Origin: Planococcus antarcticus DSM 14505
GTDB taxonomy: Bacteria > Bacillota > Bacilli > Bacillales_A > Planococcaceae
NCBI RefSeq assembly: GCF_001687565.2
Contig: NZ_CP016534.2
Span: forward strand, 3,352,501-3,416,500
Direction of reading: 5' to 3'
Length of the DNA: 64,000 bases
Part shown: positions 15,339-24,719 of the stretch, piece after piece
How positions within the stretch are numbered: the first letter of the stretch is position 1
Layout of the letters: every line of letters begins with the position of its first letter
Made by a program: the position numbers and the translations under genes
The notes under the pieces: model-generated
Told to the model about the DNA's origin: nothing
The model's input: the letters and a program-made list of their open reading frames with translations, nothing else
Database searches by the model: none

Positions 15339-18233
15339 TTAATTTTCCTCACTCGCAATGTAATGATACAACTTACTTTCCACAGTATTTTCCAACGCTA
15401 AATGCATATGAACTACCGGGATTTCTTTTAGATTTTTGTCCGTCATTAAGGCTTGTTCGATGTTTTCTTTATCTGGAAGAGCTTGACCCAAATAATAAAA
15501 ATCTCCGCCTTCATCGTCATCTTTTTTGATAAATAAATGAAGATCAATATTATTTTCCGCAGCATCTATTATGGTTTTTACTTCTCCCGACGCTAAGGTG
15601 CGATTACTTCTTGTTGACCATTTGAAAATTTCTGGACTAATAAAGCCTTCTGTATAGGCGACGCTCGACTCTACTTCGTCATTTTTGTGGTACGTGACAA
15701 AAATTGGACAAGAGCCGTGCTTTGTTTTATAGCCATAAATCGTGGAACTTTCATCACTTGCCCAATTTAATAATCGGCATGCATCTTTACGTGTGTATTT
15801 TTTATAAAGCGTTAAAGCCTGATCACATTCGTAGCTTTTGCTCAACTCTTTAGCGCTCATTACTAGGTCAATGAGCATCGCTCGAAAGCTCGCACTCTTC
15901 TTCAAGCTTTCTTGAATTTCTTCATTAAAATGAATACCGTTCTCCCCAAAGACCACAAGTGGTTCACTGCCGTATTTTTTACGTGGACCTTGGTTGAAAA
16001 AGCTTAAATCCAAGATGCGCTGTACCGAAGCCAAGGTTTCGGAATCGTCCGTGCAATGATGGAACTTTATAGACTGCTCGTAAGTATCCATCGTGACTTG
16101 CTCTTTTTCTACTAACAATTCAAGCAGCAGGATCTCATGCAGCCTTTTGCCGTTTAGAATCTCTAAAGAAAGCATCGTCAAAACCTGCTCTTCATAGACA
16201 GTTACGAGCGGATCGATTTCTTTAAGCTTCAGTAAAAACTGGTGATACGTTGCGTATTTTTGAACAATCACTAACGGATCGATAGACTTGTGTTGAATAA
16301 AATCCTGAAGCTGTGGAATGTGTCCGATTCTGTTTTTCAACTCTATATAAGCTTCTCGAAGAATTTTCATATCACTTAAATTACTCTTTTTAATCGCTGA
16401 GAACACACGATTTTTCGCAATTTCTTCAAAATTCACCGTGGAAATTCCTTTGATATAACTTGTGTCTTTCATTCGACGGCGAATAGTGTCCTTGTTTTGT
16501 GAACGCTCACCTGACAATGCGACAGGAATGAGGTAATTATTTTTATAATTCCCAATAAAATCAATGATGGTTACGAATTCTTTTGACCCGTGCTTTCGAA
16601 GTCCTCGGCCAAGTTGCTGGATAAAAATAATGCTGGACTGCGTTTGTCTTAACATGACTACTTGATTGACACTCGGAATATCGATACCTTCATTGAAAAT
16701 ATCGACAGTTAGAATGTAATCAAGCACACCATTTTCCAATCGATCGACTTGTAAAATGCGTTCTTCTTGTGAATTTTGGCCGGTCAATGCGACGGTTTTT
16801 AATCCACGCCGATTCAGCTCTAACGAAAGCTTTTCCGCTTCTTCTTTTCTGCTACAAAACATGAGGCCTCTTACTTTTTCACCGGAATGACCATAATAAC
16901 CGATCTTTTGTAAAATGTGATCGACCCGTTCTTCTGTTATTAACTTTGAAAAAACGGTCGCTTCGTCAATCACGCCTTCTTCATACTCAACATCTGTTAC
17001 CCCAAAATAATGAAACGGGCAAAGCATGTCTTCTTCTAACGCTTCTTGTAAGCGAATCTCATACGCTACGTTATAGTCGAATAGCTCATATACATTAAAA
17101 TCATCGGTCCGTTCCGGTGTTGCCGTCATGCCCATGAGAAACTTCGGCTGGAAATGCTCGATCACTTTCTGATACGACTTAGCTCCCGCTTTATGCACTT
17201 CATCAATCAAAATATAGTCAAAAGCCTGCGGATCTAGTTGATTGAGCGTTGCTTCTTTTGAGATCGTTTGAATCGTTGCAAACAAATAACGCGCATCTGT
17301 CTCTCTTAAATTACCAGAAAGAATACCGAAATCAGTTTCAACTCCGCCTAGTATTCGAATAAAGTCCGACTTTGCTTTTTGAAGAATTTGCTCTCTGTGA
17401 ACGATAAACAACATTCTTTTCGGAGCAAAACTTCGCACATCAAATGCCGATAAATAGGTTTTCCCAGTCCCAGTAGCAGAAATTACCAAGCCTTTGTCAT
17501 TTCCAGCTTCACGTACTGCCTCTATTTCTTGAAGAGCGGCGACCTGCATTTTATTTGGCTTGATGTTGACGGCTTCTTTTAAAGGGTTTTCTGTATATAC
17601 CTCTGGAAATTCAGCCACATTTTTTAATTCTTTGCGGTATTCAATCGGTATGTATGATAATTCATAACTTGCAATCCACTGTTCTGTCAGCGGTTGCGCA
17701 CTTTCCCAAACCTCTTCGAATTGCTGATAAAAGTGATGGACCAATTCTCCATTTTCATGTGAACTTAATTTCACATTCCATTCATAGTTCACTTTTAATG
17801 CTTGTGCCGTTAAATTAGAGCTCCCGACGATCAAAGTTTGATGCGTTTCATGCGAAAAGATATAGCCCTTCGAATGAAAGCCTTTCATGCTTGATAAGCG
17901 GACTTCTACATTATTGATTTTCATGAGTTCTTTGAACACTTTAGGCTGATTGAAATTTAAAAATGTCGAAGTTAAAATTCTACCTTTTATTCCTTTTCGG
18001 TCAAGATCCGATAAATGAGTTTTTAACGTCGCCAAACCGCTTTCTGTCACGAATGCTACAGAAAAGAGAAATGATTGACAGCTACCCAACTCTTCCGTAA
18101 TGGAATTCAATACAGTCTCGTTTGTTTTCGTGTTATTGACCAGCAAAGTCGGCTTGAAGCGTTCACCGCTCGGTTTTGCTTGATCGATGAAACCTTTGTA
18201 TAGAGAGTCTTCTAAATTCTGTAGAAAATTCAT
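15339..18233 (-). CDS. PLD-like nuclease / DEAD helicase / DUF3427 protein
   Basis: A 964-aa three-part protein. Residues about 20-180 form a phospholipase D-like domain with HSKGYIF (His120-x-Lys122) and the GSSNLTAQAL segment. Residues about 225-590 form a superfamily 2 helicase: Walker A ATGTGKT at 253-259, DEVH at 344-347, TATPER motif III, and motif VI QQLGRGLRKHG. Residues about 690-960 correspond to the DUF3427 region. The ATG at 18233 is preceded by GAGGGACG. The domain set is that of bacterial helicases suspected in DNA repair or phage defence. A MutT-type Nudix gene lies 43 bp upstream. Confidence 0.88.
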   Translation of the reverse strand: MNFLQNLEDSLYKGFIDQAKPSGERFKPTLLVNNTKTNETVLNSITEELGSCQSFLFSVAFVTESGLATLKTHLSDLDRKGIKGRILTSTFLNFNQPKVFKELMKINNVEVRLSSMKGFHSKGYIFSHETHQTLIVGSSNLTAQALKVNYEWNVKLSSHENGELVHHFYQQFEEVWESAQPLTEQWIASYELSYIPIEYRKELKNVAEFPEVYTENPLKEAVNIKPNKMQVAALQEIEAVREAGNDKGLVISATGTGKTYLSAFDVRSFAPKRMLFIVHREQILQKAKSDFIRILGGVETDFGILSGNLRETDARYLFATIQTISKEATLNQLDPQAFDYILIDEVHKAGAKSYQKVIEHFQPKFLMGMTATPERTDDFNVYELFDYNVAYEIRLQEALEEDMLCPFHYFGVTDVEYEEGVIDEATVFSKLITEERVDHILQKIGYYGHSGEKVRGLMFCSRKEEAEKLSLELNRRGLKTVALTGQNSQEERILQVDRLENGVLDYILTVDIFNEGIDIPSVNQVVMLRQTQSSIIFIQQLGRGLRKHGSKEFVTIIDFIGNYKNNYLIPVALSGERSQNKDTIRRRMKDTSYIKGISTVNFEEIAKNRVFSAIKKSNLSDMKILREAYIELKNRIGHIPQLQDFIQHKSIDPLVIVQKYATYHQFLLKLKEIDPLVTVYEEQVLTMLSLEILNGKRLHEILLLELLVEKEQVTMDTYEQSIKFHHCTDDSETLASVQRILDLSFFNQGPRKKYGSEPLVVFGENGIHFNEEIQESLKKSASFRAMLIDLVMSAKELSKSYECDQALTLYKKYTRKDACRLLNWASDESSTIYGYKTKHGSCPIFVTYHKNDEVESSVAYTEGFISPEIFKWSTRSNRTLASGEVKTIIDAAENNIDLHLFIKKDDDEGGDFYYLGQALPDKENIEQALMTDKNLKEIPVVHMHLALENTVESKLYHYIASEEN

Positions 18234-18276
18234 TTTCGTCCCTCGCTTCTTTCAACTAATTCTCTTATTCCTGAGC

Positions 18277-18681
18277 TTAATACGTCTGTTTTAATTTCTG
18301 TATTGCTGGGATATCTGCCGGTGCCCATTCTAGCTTCTCTAGTTCATGCGCTTCTAACCACTCGATTGCGGTGTGCTCGGTTAGCACTGGAGTACCTTCG
18401 ACTAACTGGCAGTAAAACGTAGTCAAATGAACAACCCCGAATTCGTATTCATACACCGTATGCTCTAACTGCTCCCCAATTTCAACGTGGCAGTGCATTT
18501 CTTCTTGGATTTCTCTTTGTAACGCTGCTTGAGGAGTTTCAGTTTCCTCTATTTTCCCTCCAGGAAATTCCCACAGACCAGGTAAGCTTTTGTCCATTCC
18601 TCTCTGTGCACATAAAATTTTCTTGCCGCTTGTGATAATTGCTCCGACTACGTAGATATCTTTTTTCACAGCCTTCTTCAC
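18277..18681 (-). CDS. MutT-type Nudix NTP pyrophosphohydrolase
   Basis: A 134-aa Nudix hydrolase with a complete Nudix box GGKIEETETPQAALQREIQE followed by EM (G-x5-E-x7-RE-x2-EE). WEFPGGK and the C-terminal WLEAHELEKLEWAPAD match the (deoxy)nucleoside triphosphate pyrophosphohydrolase branch that cleans up oxidised or non-canonical nucleotides. It starts an apparent operon with the large helicase 43 bp downstream. The pairing suggests a joint role in nucleic-acid quality control or defence. This is an inference. Confidence 0.88.
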   Translation of the reverse strand: MKKAVKKDIYVVGAIITSGKKILCAQRGMDKSLPGLWEFPGGKIEETETPQAALQREIQEEMHCHVEIGEQLEHTVYEYEFGVVHLTTFYCQLVEGTPVLTEHTAIEWLEAHELEKLEWAPADIPAIQKLKQTY

Positions 18682-18938
18682 CTACTTCTCAAAACTTAAA
18701 GTTATTTACAATTCTCAAACTTTTAATTCCCTTTATTCTAACATTTCCTATTCAAGATATATTCTTCTTTATAGTTTAAAATGCTCCTTAGCTAAATTAC
18801 TTCCCTGACTATTAGAAAATCCGACTTTCACAGGGGATGCTAACGAAATAGTTTAGAGCAACATTAAAGACGCCCCAGAAATTTTCTGTCAAACTAAGTA
18901 AAACTGTTCTTTAGTGTCTTTCAAAAGGAGTTCTGTAT

Positions 18939-20294
18939 ATGAAACCAACCTTCCGCCCCCTCAGCACTCTGCTTATGGGTGGAACTTATTTGCTGTCTAT
19001 CTTTATTTCTTTTCCTTACGCAGCCTTCTTGATCAGCCTGTTCGCGTTATTCGTCCTCGTCTCTTATTTTCCATACCTTCCACGGACGCCGAAGATCCTG
19101 ATTTCGGTGTTGCTCGTTGCGGGGATATTGATGGACGCCAGTGGCAATGGATTGCGGGAATTTTTTCTTGCGCTTCAGACCAACGCTAACCTTCTGGCGA
19201 TTTTCATCTTTGTGCCCTTGCTTTCGATTCCGATTCAGCAAGGACAGTATTTAAAGTACATAGAAGTCATTTTTGCCTATTACATCAAAAAGACGCATCA
19301 CCTTTACCTGTTCACAACAGTAGCTGCCGGCAGTGTCGGCGCCGTCATGAATGTCGGAACTCTTCCAATTCTCTACGACCTGACAAACACCCCCTCATTC
19401 AAGCCGTTTGACGAAGTGCGCTTGAAGGCTTTGAGCAGAGGCTTTGTGATGGCTTTCATGTGGTCGCCTTATTTCATTTCCATGGCATTGGTGCTTTCCT
19501 ATTTTGATGTTACTTGGCTGCAGCTTTTCCCAATTGGCCTCGCTGTCACGGTGATCATGATGGGAATCGGATTTCTGCAAGAACGCAAAAACAGCAGCAC
19601 TATTCCAGAAGCTGTTACTACCCAAAATCCGGTGACACTCGGAGCAGCTAAGCGAAAAGTGCTTGAGCTCGCTCTTATCTTACTGGCTGTTACCGCCGTC
19701 ATCCTGGTTACCGAAAGCCTGACTGACTTGTCGGTACTGACCATCATTCCACTAGCTGCAATTGTCGTCTCTGCCATATGGTCATTGTTAATAGGCCCTC
19801 CGCGCGAACTTTTTCAGAGTTTTCAAGAATATGTTCGCGGCAAAGTCCCTTCAATGGGCAATGAATTATCGATTTTCATCATTGCCGGCGCTTTTGGTAC
19901 AGCTCTCTTGAATAATGGAGCTGATGATTGGATCCGCTATCTTTTGGAAACCTTGAATATCACCCATGTTCTGATTCTGATTCCGGTCCTGGCATTGCTG
20001 ATGACCATTCCTGCATGGGTTGGTGTTCACCCAATTATTACAGCAGCTATTCTTGCTATCACTTTGAGCAACTCTCCGCTGTTTGCGGATGACCACCTGT
20101 ATTTGAGCCTTGGATTGCTGGCGGGCTGGATGCTCGCCATTCTGTCTTCTCCGTTTTCGGGACTCAATTTACTGCTTGCGGCCATTAGCCGAAAGACGTC
20201 AGTTCGTATCGCATTCAAGCTAAATCTTAAATTCGCCCTGCTGGTCTGGATTGTTTGCTATTTGGTGATAGCAGCCTTATACGTCATTCTTTGA
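18939..20294 (+). CDS. Multi-pass membrane permease-like protein
   Basis: A 451-aa integral membrane protein. The ATG at 18939 follows AAAGGAG. About 11-12 hydrophobic helices are present, split by a cytoplasmic linker near residues 210-235 (QERKNSSTIPEAVTTQNP) that suggests two homologous halves. A GSVGAVMNVGTLPILYDL loop in the first half and IPAWVGVHPIITAAILAI in the second look like re-entrant or substrate-site loops of ion-transporter-type permeases (DctM/ArsB/CitM-like). I cannot assign a substrate. The gene is monocistronic. Confidence 0.7.
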   Translation: MKPTFRPLSTLLMGGTYLLSIFISFPYAAFLISLFALFVLVSYFPYLPRTPKILISVLLVAGILMDASGNGLREFFLALQTNANLLAIFIFVPLLSIPIQQGQYLKYIEVIFAYYIKKTHHLYLFTTVAAGSVGAVMNVGTLPILYDLTNTPSFKPFDEVRLKALSRGFVMAFMWSPYFISMALVLSYFDVTWLQLFPIGLAVTVIMMGIGFLQERKNSSTIPEAVTTQNPVTLGAAKRKVLELALILLAVTAVILVTESLTDLSVLTIIPLAAIVVSAIWSLLIGPPRELFQSFQEYVRGKVPSMGNELSIFIIAGAFGTALLNNGADDWIRYLLETLNITHVLILIPVLALLMTIPAWVGVHPIITAAILAITLSNSPLFADDHLYLSLGLLAGWMLAILSSPFSGLNLLLAAISRKTSVRIAFKLNLKFALLVWIVCYLVIAALYVIL

Positions 20295-20571
20295 GTGCAT
20301 AATGGATTACAGCGTGGAACTAGTCGACCCTTCGTTGAAATGGCTACTATCTAAAGTCTTAAAGAAACAACCGCACATAATTCGAGTTTTATGTAACGAT
20401 AACCTTCATCTCTTGAAAGCCCTTAGCATTTATTTTATGATTGAAGATGCCTTTTCACCTTAAATCGCATACACAAAAACCAATTTTTCTCATCCCCTGT
20501 CATGTCGAATCTACTTTGTTACACTAAGGGAAAGGCTGAACTACTATGCCAGCATCGAAAGGATTTTTATT

Positions 20572-20949
20572 TTGAAAACGTATTGGCTAATCGTTACCGT
20601 ATTACTGGTCAATTTATCTTCACTTCTGGTGAATGACTATTTCCCAGGGACGCTTGCTGCGCTTGGTATTCCTCCGTGGATTCTTTTTGCGGTTATTGCG
20701 CTCATGGTCTTACTGAGCGCACTGACTCTTAAAACCCGACGAGAGAAAAAGCGCTATATGATCATCTTCCCTGTCTTGATGATTGCGGTGCCCGTACTTG
20801 TGCTCGCCGTCTCGGCGGCGCTTGGGGGAGAACCTAATAACAGCATTTCACTCACGAGTCCATCCTTGTGGATTGGCGCTGCAGTGACACTATGGTTTTT
20901 CTGGCTCGAATATGTTCGAGCTTCCAGAAAAGAAGCCGAGGATACGTAA
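20572..20949 (+). CDS. Small membrane protein (125 aa)
   Basis: The TTG at 20572 follows GAAAGGA. The product has four hydrophobic helices: YWLIVTVLLVNLSSLLV, GIPPWILFAVIALMVLLSAL, MIIFPVLMIAVPVLVLAV and SLWIGAAVTLWFFWLEYV. A basic loop (KTRREKKRY) lies between helices 2 and 3. No family is recognised. A strong terminator follows about 60 bp downstream. Confidence 0.6.
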   Translation: MKTYWLIVTVLLVNLSSLLVNDYFPGTLAALGIPPWILFAVIALMVLLSALTLKTRREKKRYMIIFPVLMIAVPVLVLAVSAALGGEPNNSISLTSPSLWIGAAVTLWFFWLEYVRASRKEAEDT

Positions 20950-21012
20950 AGTCTATCCACTAGAAAAGCTAGGTTCGCACTGAGATTCTTTATAATTATT
21001 CTGCATCCACCC

Positions 21013-21051
21013 AAAAGGCCAAAGAAGCTCAGACGACTTCTTTGGCCTTTT
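21013..21051. terminator. Bidirectional terminator
   Basis: An inverted repeat AAAAGGCCAAAGAAG / CTTCTTTGGCCTTTT with a 9-base loop and following T run sits between convergent genes. Confidence 0.9.
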
Positions 21052-21093
21052 TGCATGAAGTTAGATTGTTTTATTTATCTGGCGATTTAACTG

Positions 21094-22086
21094 CTAGGCC
21101 CACTTCCCCAACAGCCCCTGCAATTCTTTAACTACGTTTTGAGGAACTCCACCTGTCACAACCGCAACCAAATTCTCTGCCGCTTGCATCAGCATTGCTG
21201 CACGGGTTTGTTCTGTGGCGGACCCGATATGTGGCAGAGCGACGACTTGCTCCATCTGCAAGAGTGGATTTTCCGGTGAGACTAGTTCTTGTTCAAAAAC
21301 ATCAAGTCCTGCTCCACGAATTTCTCCTGTTTCTAAAGCTCGGATCAAAGCCTCTTCGTCCACCACTGCCCCTCTAGCACAGTTGATCAAAATCGCATTG
21401 CCCTTCATCTGTTTAAACTGCTTTTCACCCATCAAGTGGTGAGTTTCAGGAGTCAGTGGCACAATCAACACAACAAAATCGGATTTTTTTAGAAGTGTTT
21501 CCAGCTCGCTGTAGACGATGCCGTATTTTTCTTCGAGCTCAAGCTTGGGAGTTCTGCTATTGTAAAGGACGTCCATTTCAAAACCGAATTTGGCTCTTCT
21601 AGCAATTTTCTCACCAATGCGGCCCACTCCGATAATGCCCATGGTGGCGTGATGGACATCGACGCCGAATAACTGCTGGGACTTTGTTTGCGTGTCCCAT
21701 TTTCCTTGCTTGACGAAATTATTCAGTTCAGGCACACGTCTTGCAGTAGCCAGCATCAAGCTAAATGCCAAATCTGCTACCGTTTCATCCAGCACGACAG
21801 GCGTATGCGTACCAAGTACGTGGTACTGTTTCATGGCTTCTAAGTCAAAGGAATCGTAGCTGACTGCTGAATTGCTGACAATTTTTAAATGAGGCGCTTG
21901 CTCTAGCAGCTCATTTGTAATAGGTGCATGCTGCACGAGCACTCCTTCCACGTTCTTTATTTCTTCCATTAAAACATCTAGCGGAATCGATCCTTCTCCT
22001 TGCCATTTCTTATAGTCGCAGTGCTCGCCAATATATTCTTCTACTCTTTTTGAAATAGGTCTGGCAATATAAACTTTCGGCTTCAT
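21094..22086 (-). CDS. D-2-hydroxyacid dehydrogenase (NAD-dependent)
   Basis: A 330-aa protein of the usual length. The Rossmann motif GIIGVGRIGEKIARR lies near residue 150. The catalytic Arg is in NCARGAVVDEEAL, the Glu in LDVFEQELVSPENP, and the His in LPHIGSATEQTR. The family reduces 2-oxoacids such as glyoxylate, hydroxypyruvate or 2-ketogluconate in the cytoplasm; the sequence does not settle which. It diverges from the truncated nitrilase copy that starts about 100 bp away. Confidence 0.9.
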   Translation of the reverse strand: MKPKVYIARPISKRVEEYIGEHCDYKKWQGEGSIPLDVLMEEIKNVEGVLVQHAPITNELLEQAPHLKIVSNSAVSYDSFDLEAMKQYHVLGTHTPVVLDETVADLAFSLMLATARRVPELNNFVKQGKWDTQTKSQQLFGVDVHHATMGIIGVGRIGEKIARRAKFGFEMDVLYNSRTPKLELEEKYGIVYSELETLLKKSDFVVLIVPLTPETHHLMGEKQFKQMKGNAILINCARGAVVDEEALIRALETGEIRGAGLDVFEQELVSPENPLLQMEQVVALPHIGSATEQTRAAMLMQAAENLVAVVTGGVPQNVVKELQGLLGKWA

Positions 22087-22183
22087 TTGGCGCCTACTTT
22101 ACTAAGTGTGATCTTTAGCTTATTTAGTTATAAGAATATTATAACAATGATAGAATTGACTAAGATAGGAAAGGATGAAATAG

Positions 22184-22630
22184 ATGGAAAAATCCACTAA
22201 CTTCAAAGTAGCCGTCGTCCAAGCTGGTTCTGAAATCATGGACAAAGAAAAAGGCGTCGCCAAAACGGTCCGCTTGATTCAAGAAGCAGCCACTCAACAA
22301 GCTAAAATTACCGTCTTCCCAGAAGCGTTCATTCCTGCTTATCCGCGGGGCATGTCGTTTGGTGCAGTCGTTGGCAGCCGTACCCCGGAAGGCCGTAAAG
22401 ATTTCCGGCGGTATTGGGACAACTCCATCACTGCACCCGGTCCTGAAACAGAAGCGATTGGGGAAGCAGCGAAACAAGCTGAAGCTTACGTCGTAATCGG
22501 CGTCATCGAAAAAGACTCGACCGGTAGCCAAGGCACCTTGTATTGCACAGCCTTATTTTTCGGACCCGATGGCTATATGCATAAGTTCGTAAAGATAATA
22601 ATTTTTGCTTCTATAGGTAGTCAAGCTTAA
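22184..22630 (+). pseudogene. Truncated nitrilase gene (left duplicate)
   Basis: The first about 130 residues of a nitrilase, almost identical to the complete gene at 26930. It includes the catalytic Glu region (TVFPEAFIPAYPRG) but stops before the catalytic Lys and Cys. After GPDG the protein switches to an unrelated YMHKFVKIIIF tail and ends at 22630, so it cannot be active. The start MEKSTNFKV differs from MTTKSTFKV of the complete copy, and the upstream GGAAAGGATG site is intact. It is most simply the resident 5' end that was cut off when the neighbouring island integrated. Confidence 0.9.
22202..22573 (+). repeat. 372-bp direct repeat, left copy (nitrilase 5' region)
   Basis: This matches 26948-27319 at a constant offset of 4746 bp, with four base differences seen by eye (two near 22307-22312, two near 22405). 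Similarity stops sharply after GATGGC on the right. On the left it fades at TTCAAAG near the gene start. The same orientation and near-identity allow excision of the intervening DNA by homologous recombination. Confidence 0.9.
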
Positions 22631-22662
22631 TTAAATTTGATGCTTATCGTTGAGGAATTTTT

Positions 22663-23286
22663 TTACTTCTTATTTTTTATTCTCTTAAAGTCATTGGCAT
22701 CAAACAATTCCTCTAAATTCCGCTGAGTTATCATACCATTAACAGATACGGACCCATCTTTCGAAACACGAACTTCGACTTTATTATCAATATCAATTAT
22801 TTTTTTTTCTAAGTGACGATAACGTACCGTTAAAAAATGATAGCGTTGATTTGATGATCCAACCCATGGACGACTCAAATCTAATTGTTTCTGCACAAAA
22901 GGTCCATCAATCAATAAATCGGCAGAGGCTAGTAATTTTTGACATTCTGTTTTTTTTCTTAAATCCTCAATTAGATAGCCCGAAAAAGTCATGACCGACA
23001 ATCCTAATTTACGGACCATTTCAGCAAGATTCCCCAGCGCTTCTGGCTGATCAAAGGGTTCGCCACCAAGAAATGTGACCCCTTCTATATTGTTCTCTTT
23101 TTGACTTTTCTTAATTTCTTTATACAACTGTTCAACGCTTACTTTTTCGCCGTTTTCTTTCGCCCACGTCCAAGGTACACCACAACCTTCACAACGTATC
23201 GAACAGCCCTGAACCCATAGACAAAAACGCTTTCCAGGTCCTTCAACAGTAGTTACAGGCAAATAGCGATGAATAATCAATTCCAT
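22663..23286 (-). CDS. Radical SAM / 4Fe-4S activating-enzyme-like protein (NrdG/PflA type)
   Basis: A 207-aa protein with C28-x3-C32-x2-C35 (GCSIRCEGC), the radical SAM cluster motif. FLGGEPFDQPEAL follows, the GGEP motif that binds AdoMet, then LIDGPFVQKQLDL and GSSNQRYHFL as in anaerobic ribonucleotide reductase activases. The C-terminal 45 residues (KVEVRVSKDGSVSVNGMITQ) add a small strand domain beyond the usual NrdG length (about 155 aa). No glycyl-radical enzyme is nearby. Its ATG overlaps the HhH gene's stop by one base (TAATG), so it is the last gene of the five-gene operon. Confidence 0.85.
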   Translation of the reverse strand: MELIIHRYLPVTTVEGPGKRFCLWVQGCSIRCEGCGVPWTWAKENGEKVSVEQLYKEIKKSQKENNIEGVTFLGGEPFDQPEALGNLAEMVRKLGLSVMTFSGYLIEDLRKKTECQKLLASADLLIDGPFVQKQLDLSRPWVGSSNQRYHFLTVRYRHLEKKIIDIDNKVEVRVSKDGSVSVNGMITQRNLEELFDANDFKRIKNKK

Positions 23287-24014
23287 TAAAAATCCACTAT
23301 CCTTCCTTCTGTCTTTTTCACTTGATGTTCAGTGGGGGGAATCTCTGAAAAGACAATATGCGACTTTATTTTTTCCGCTAAGTGAGGTTTAACAGAAAGT
23401 GTTTGAATAAAGTGTTCAAAAGATTTAAATCCATTCTCTTGGCTTCTCACCATCACTATTTTTGAAGCAAATATACTTCCAACGCCAGGAACTTCAGCAA
23501 TTTCACTCTCTAAGGCAGTATTAATATCTATTTCTTGCTTCTTTGCAGTTCTCTCATTAACTTTATTGCTTTCTACCTTGACTGATTGTTCCTGCGAAGC
23601 GATTGGTACCCTCTTCTCAGCTTTCATATTAGAAGTTGTATAACTAGTATCTGCTCTACCATACTCTCTAGCAATAGTTTCCTTTAGTTTATTAAGTTCA
23701 CTATTTTCGAATCCTGAAGTTTGCATCGCTTCAAGTCTTAATAAATACTCTGTTCTGATTTTAAAAACGTGAAAGATAGAAACAAGCCAACTAATTATAA
23801 AAATCCCTGTAAATGCACCTTCTGCTAAGGCAAATAGAATAAAAAATATTGAATAAACAATTCCTGCTCTAAACCATTTTTTTTGCTTCACTTTTCTAGA
23901 AATATAGAAGAAAGACACATAATTTAAAAATCCAAGTGTCAATAAAGTCCAGAGTATCCAAAGTGAATTTCTGTATTCCCATGCTTTCCCCTTAGAAGTT
24001 AACGATGACGCCAT
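23286..24014 (-). CDS. Membrane-anchored helix-hairpin-helix protein
   Basis: A 242-aa protein with two parts. The N-terminal 80 residues contain about three membrane helices (SLWILWTLLTLGFLNYVSFF; FRAGIVYSIFFILFALAEGA; FTGIFIISWLVSIFHVF). After a linker, residues about 165-225 resemble a ComEA-like HhH domain (DINTALESEIAEVPGVGSIF, then ASKIVMVR and FKSFEHFIQTL). It ends in EGRIVDF, which resembles the GGRTIDF end of the ATPase in the same operon. HhH domains usually bind DNA or partner proteins. Here the domain would be on a membrane anchor; which side is unknown. Confidence 0.7.
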   Translation of the reverse strand: MASSLTSKGKAWEYRNSLWILWTLLTLGFLNYVSFFYISRKVKQKKWFRAGIVYSIFFILFALAEGAFTGIFIISWLVSIFHVFKIRTEYLLRLEAMQTSGFENSELNKLKETIAREYGRADTSYTTSNMKAEKRVPIASQEQSVKVESNKVNERTAKKQEIDINTALESEIAEVPGVGSIFASKIVMVRSQENGFKSFEHFIQTLSVKPHLAEKIKSHIVFSEIPPTEHQVKKTEGRIVDF

Positions 24015-24016
24015 TA

Positions 24017-24229
24017 TTATTCCCCCTTTATCTTCAAGATTTGATTATTGGAATTTTTTAATTCTGTTTCAAAATATTCTACAGTGTAATCAGAATCTAC
24101 TGTTTCTGCATCCAGTAACTCTTCCAATATCTCAATAACCGACAAACATTCTTCACCCTTCATTCCTATCGTTTCAGCAAAAAATTTACCATCTTCAGTT
24201 ATTCTGATTTGAATTTTTTTATTCTTCAT
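24017..24229 (-). CDS. DUF2997-like small protein
   Basis: A 70-aa protein that begins KIQIRITEDGKFFAETIGMK and continues GEECLSVIEILEELL, then YTVEYFETE. This matches the DUF2997 pattern: I-x-I-x-x-DG, a G-x-x-G-x-x-C turn and a late TVEYF strand. The conserved Cys is residue 28. The ATG at 24229 lies 2 bp after the stop of the DUF1257-like gene, so translation is probably coupled. No function is known for the family. Confidence 0.75.
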   Translation of the reverse strand: MKNKKIQIRITEDGKFFAETIGMKGEECLSVIEILEELLDAETVDSDYTVEYFETELKNSNNQILKIKGE

Positions 24230-24231
24230 TA

Positions 24232-24693
24232 TTAACCCCCGTCTCTCATACTATTCACATTAAACGTTAGCAGAATAGAGCGGTCCCCTTGTATTTCCTC
24301 TGATTCTAAATCTAAGCCTTTTTGTTCTGCTCGCTGTAAAAGCTTTCGATAAGTCTCTTGTTGAATTGCATATTTATATTCTTCATTTACATTTTCAATA
24401 AACTCCAGTGCCGCTTTGGTTGCTACGCTATTATCAAAGACTGCTTCAAAAACTCCATTTCCATCTAATTGGAAGTGAATTTTGATATCTCCGATTTCAG
24501 TTAAATAATTTTTTTGATTCAGATTTTTCACTTCACAACCATATTGTTCTATTGCTTGCTTCAAAAGATGTTCTCTCTTCATTACAGTTTTGATTTTATA
24601 TGTCTTTTCTTGCCCCTTACTTCTTTCTATCCTTTCACCGACTGATTGTACTACTGCAATGCCAATAGGAATCAATATCAATTCTATACTCAT
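24232..24693 (-). CDS. DUF1257 / Ycf35-like protein
   Basis: A 153-aa protein. The N-terminus is a hydrophobic helix (IELILIPIGIAVVQSVG), which is unusual for this family, followed by a strand-rich core. The C-terminal motif NEEYKYAIQQETYRKLLQRA then EQKGLDLESEEIQGDRSILL corresponds to the conserved end of Ycf35/DUF1257 proteins of cyanobacteria and algal plastids. It ends SMRDGG. It lies between the ATPase (26 bp gap) and DUF2997 genes. The hydrophobic N-terminus could associate it with the membrane-anchored HhH protein. Function is unknown. Confidence 0.7.
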   Translation of the reverse strand: MSIELILIPIGIAVVQSVGERIERSKGQEKTYKIKTVMKREHLLKQAIEQYGCEVKNLNQKNYLTEIGDIKIHFQLDGNGVFEAVFDNSVATKAALEFIENVNEEYKYAIQQETYRKLLQRAEQKGLDLESEEIQGDRSILLTFNVNSMRDGG

Positions 24694-24719
24694 TACCTTC
24701 TCCTCCTTCCATAAGCAGT

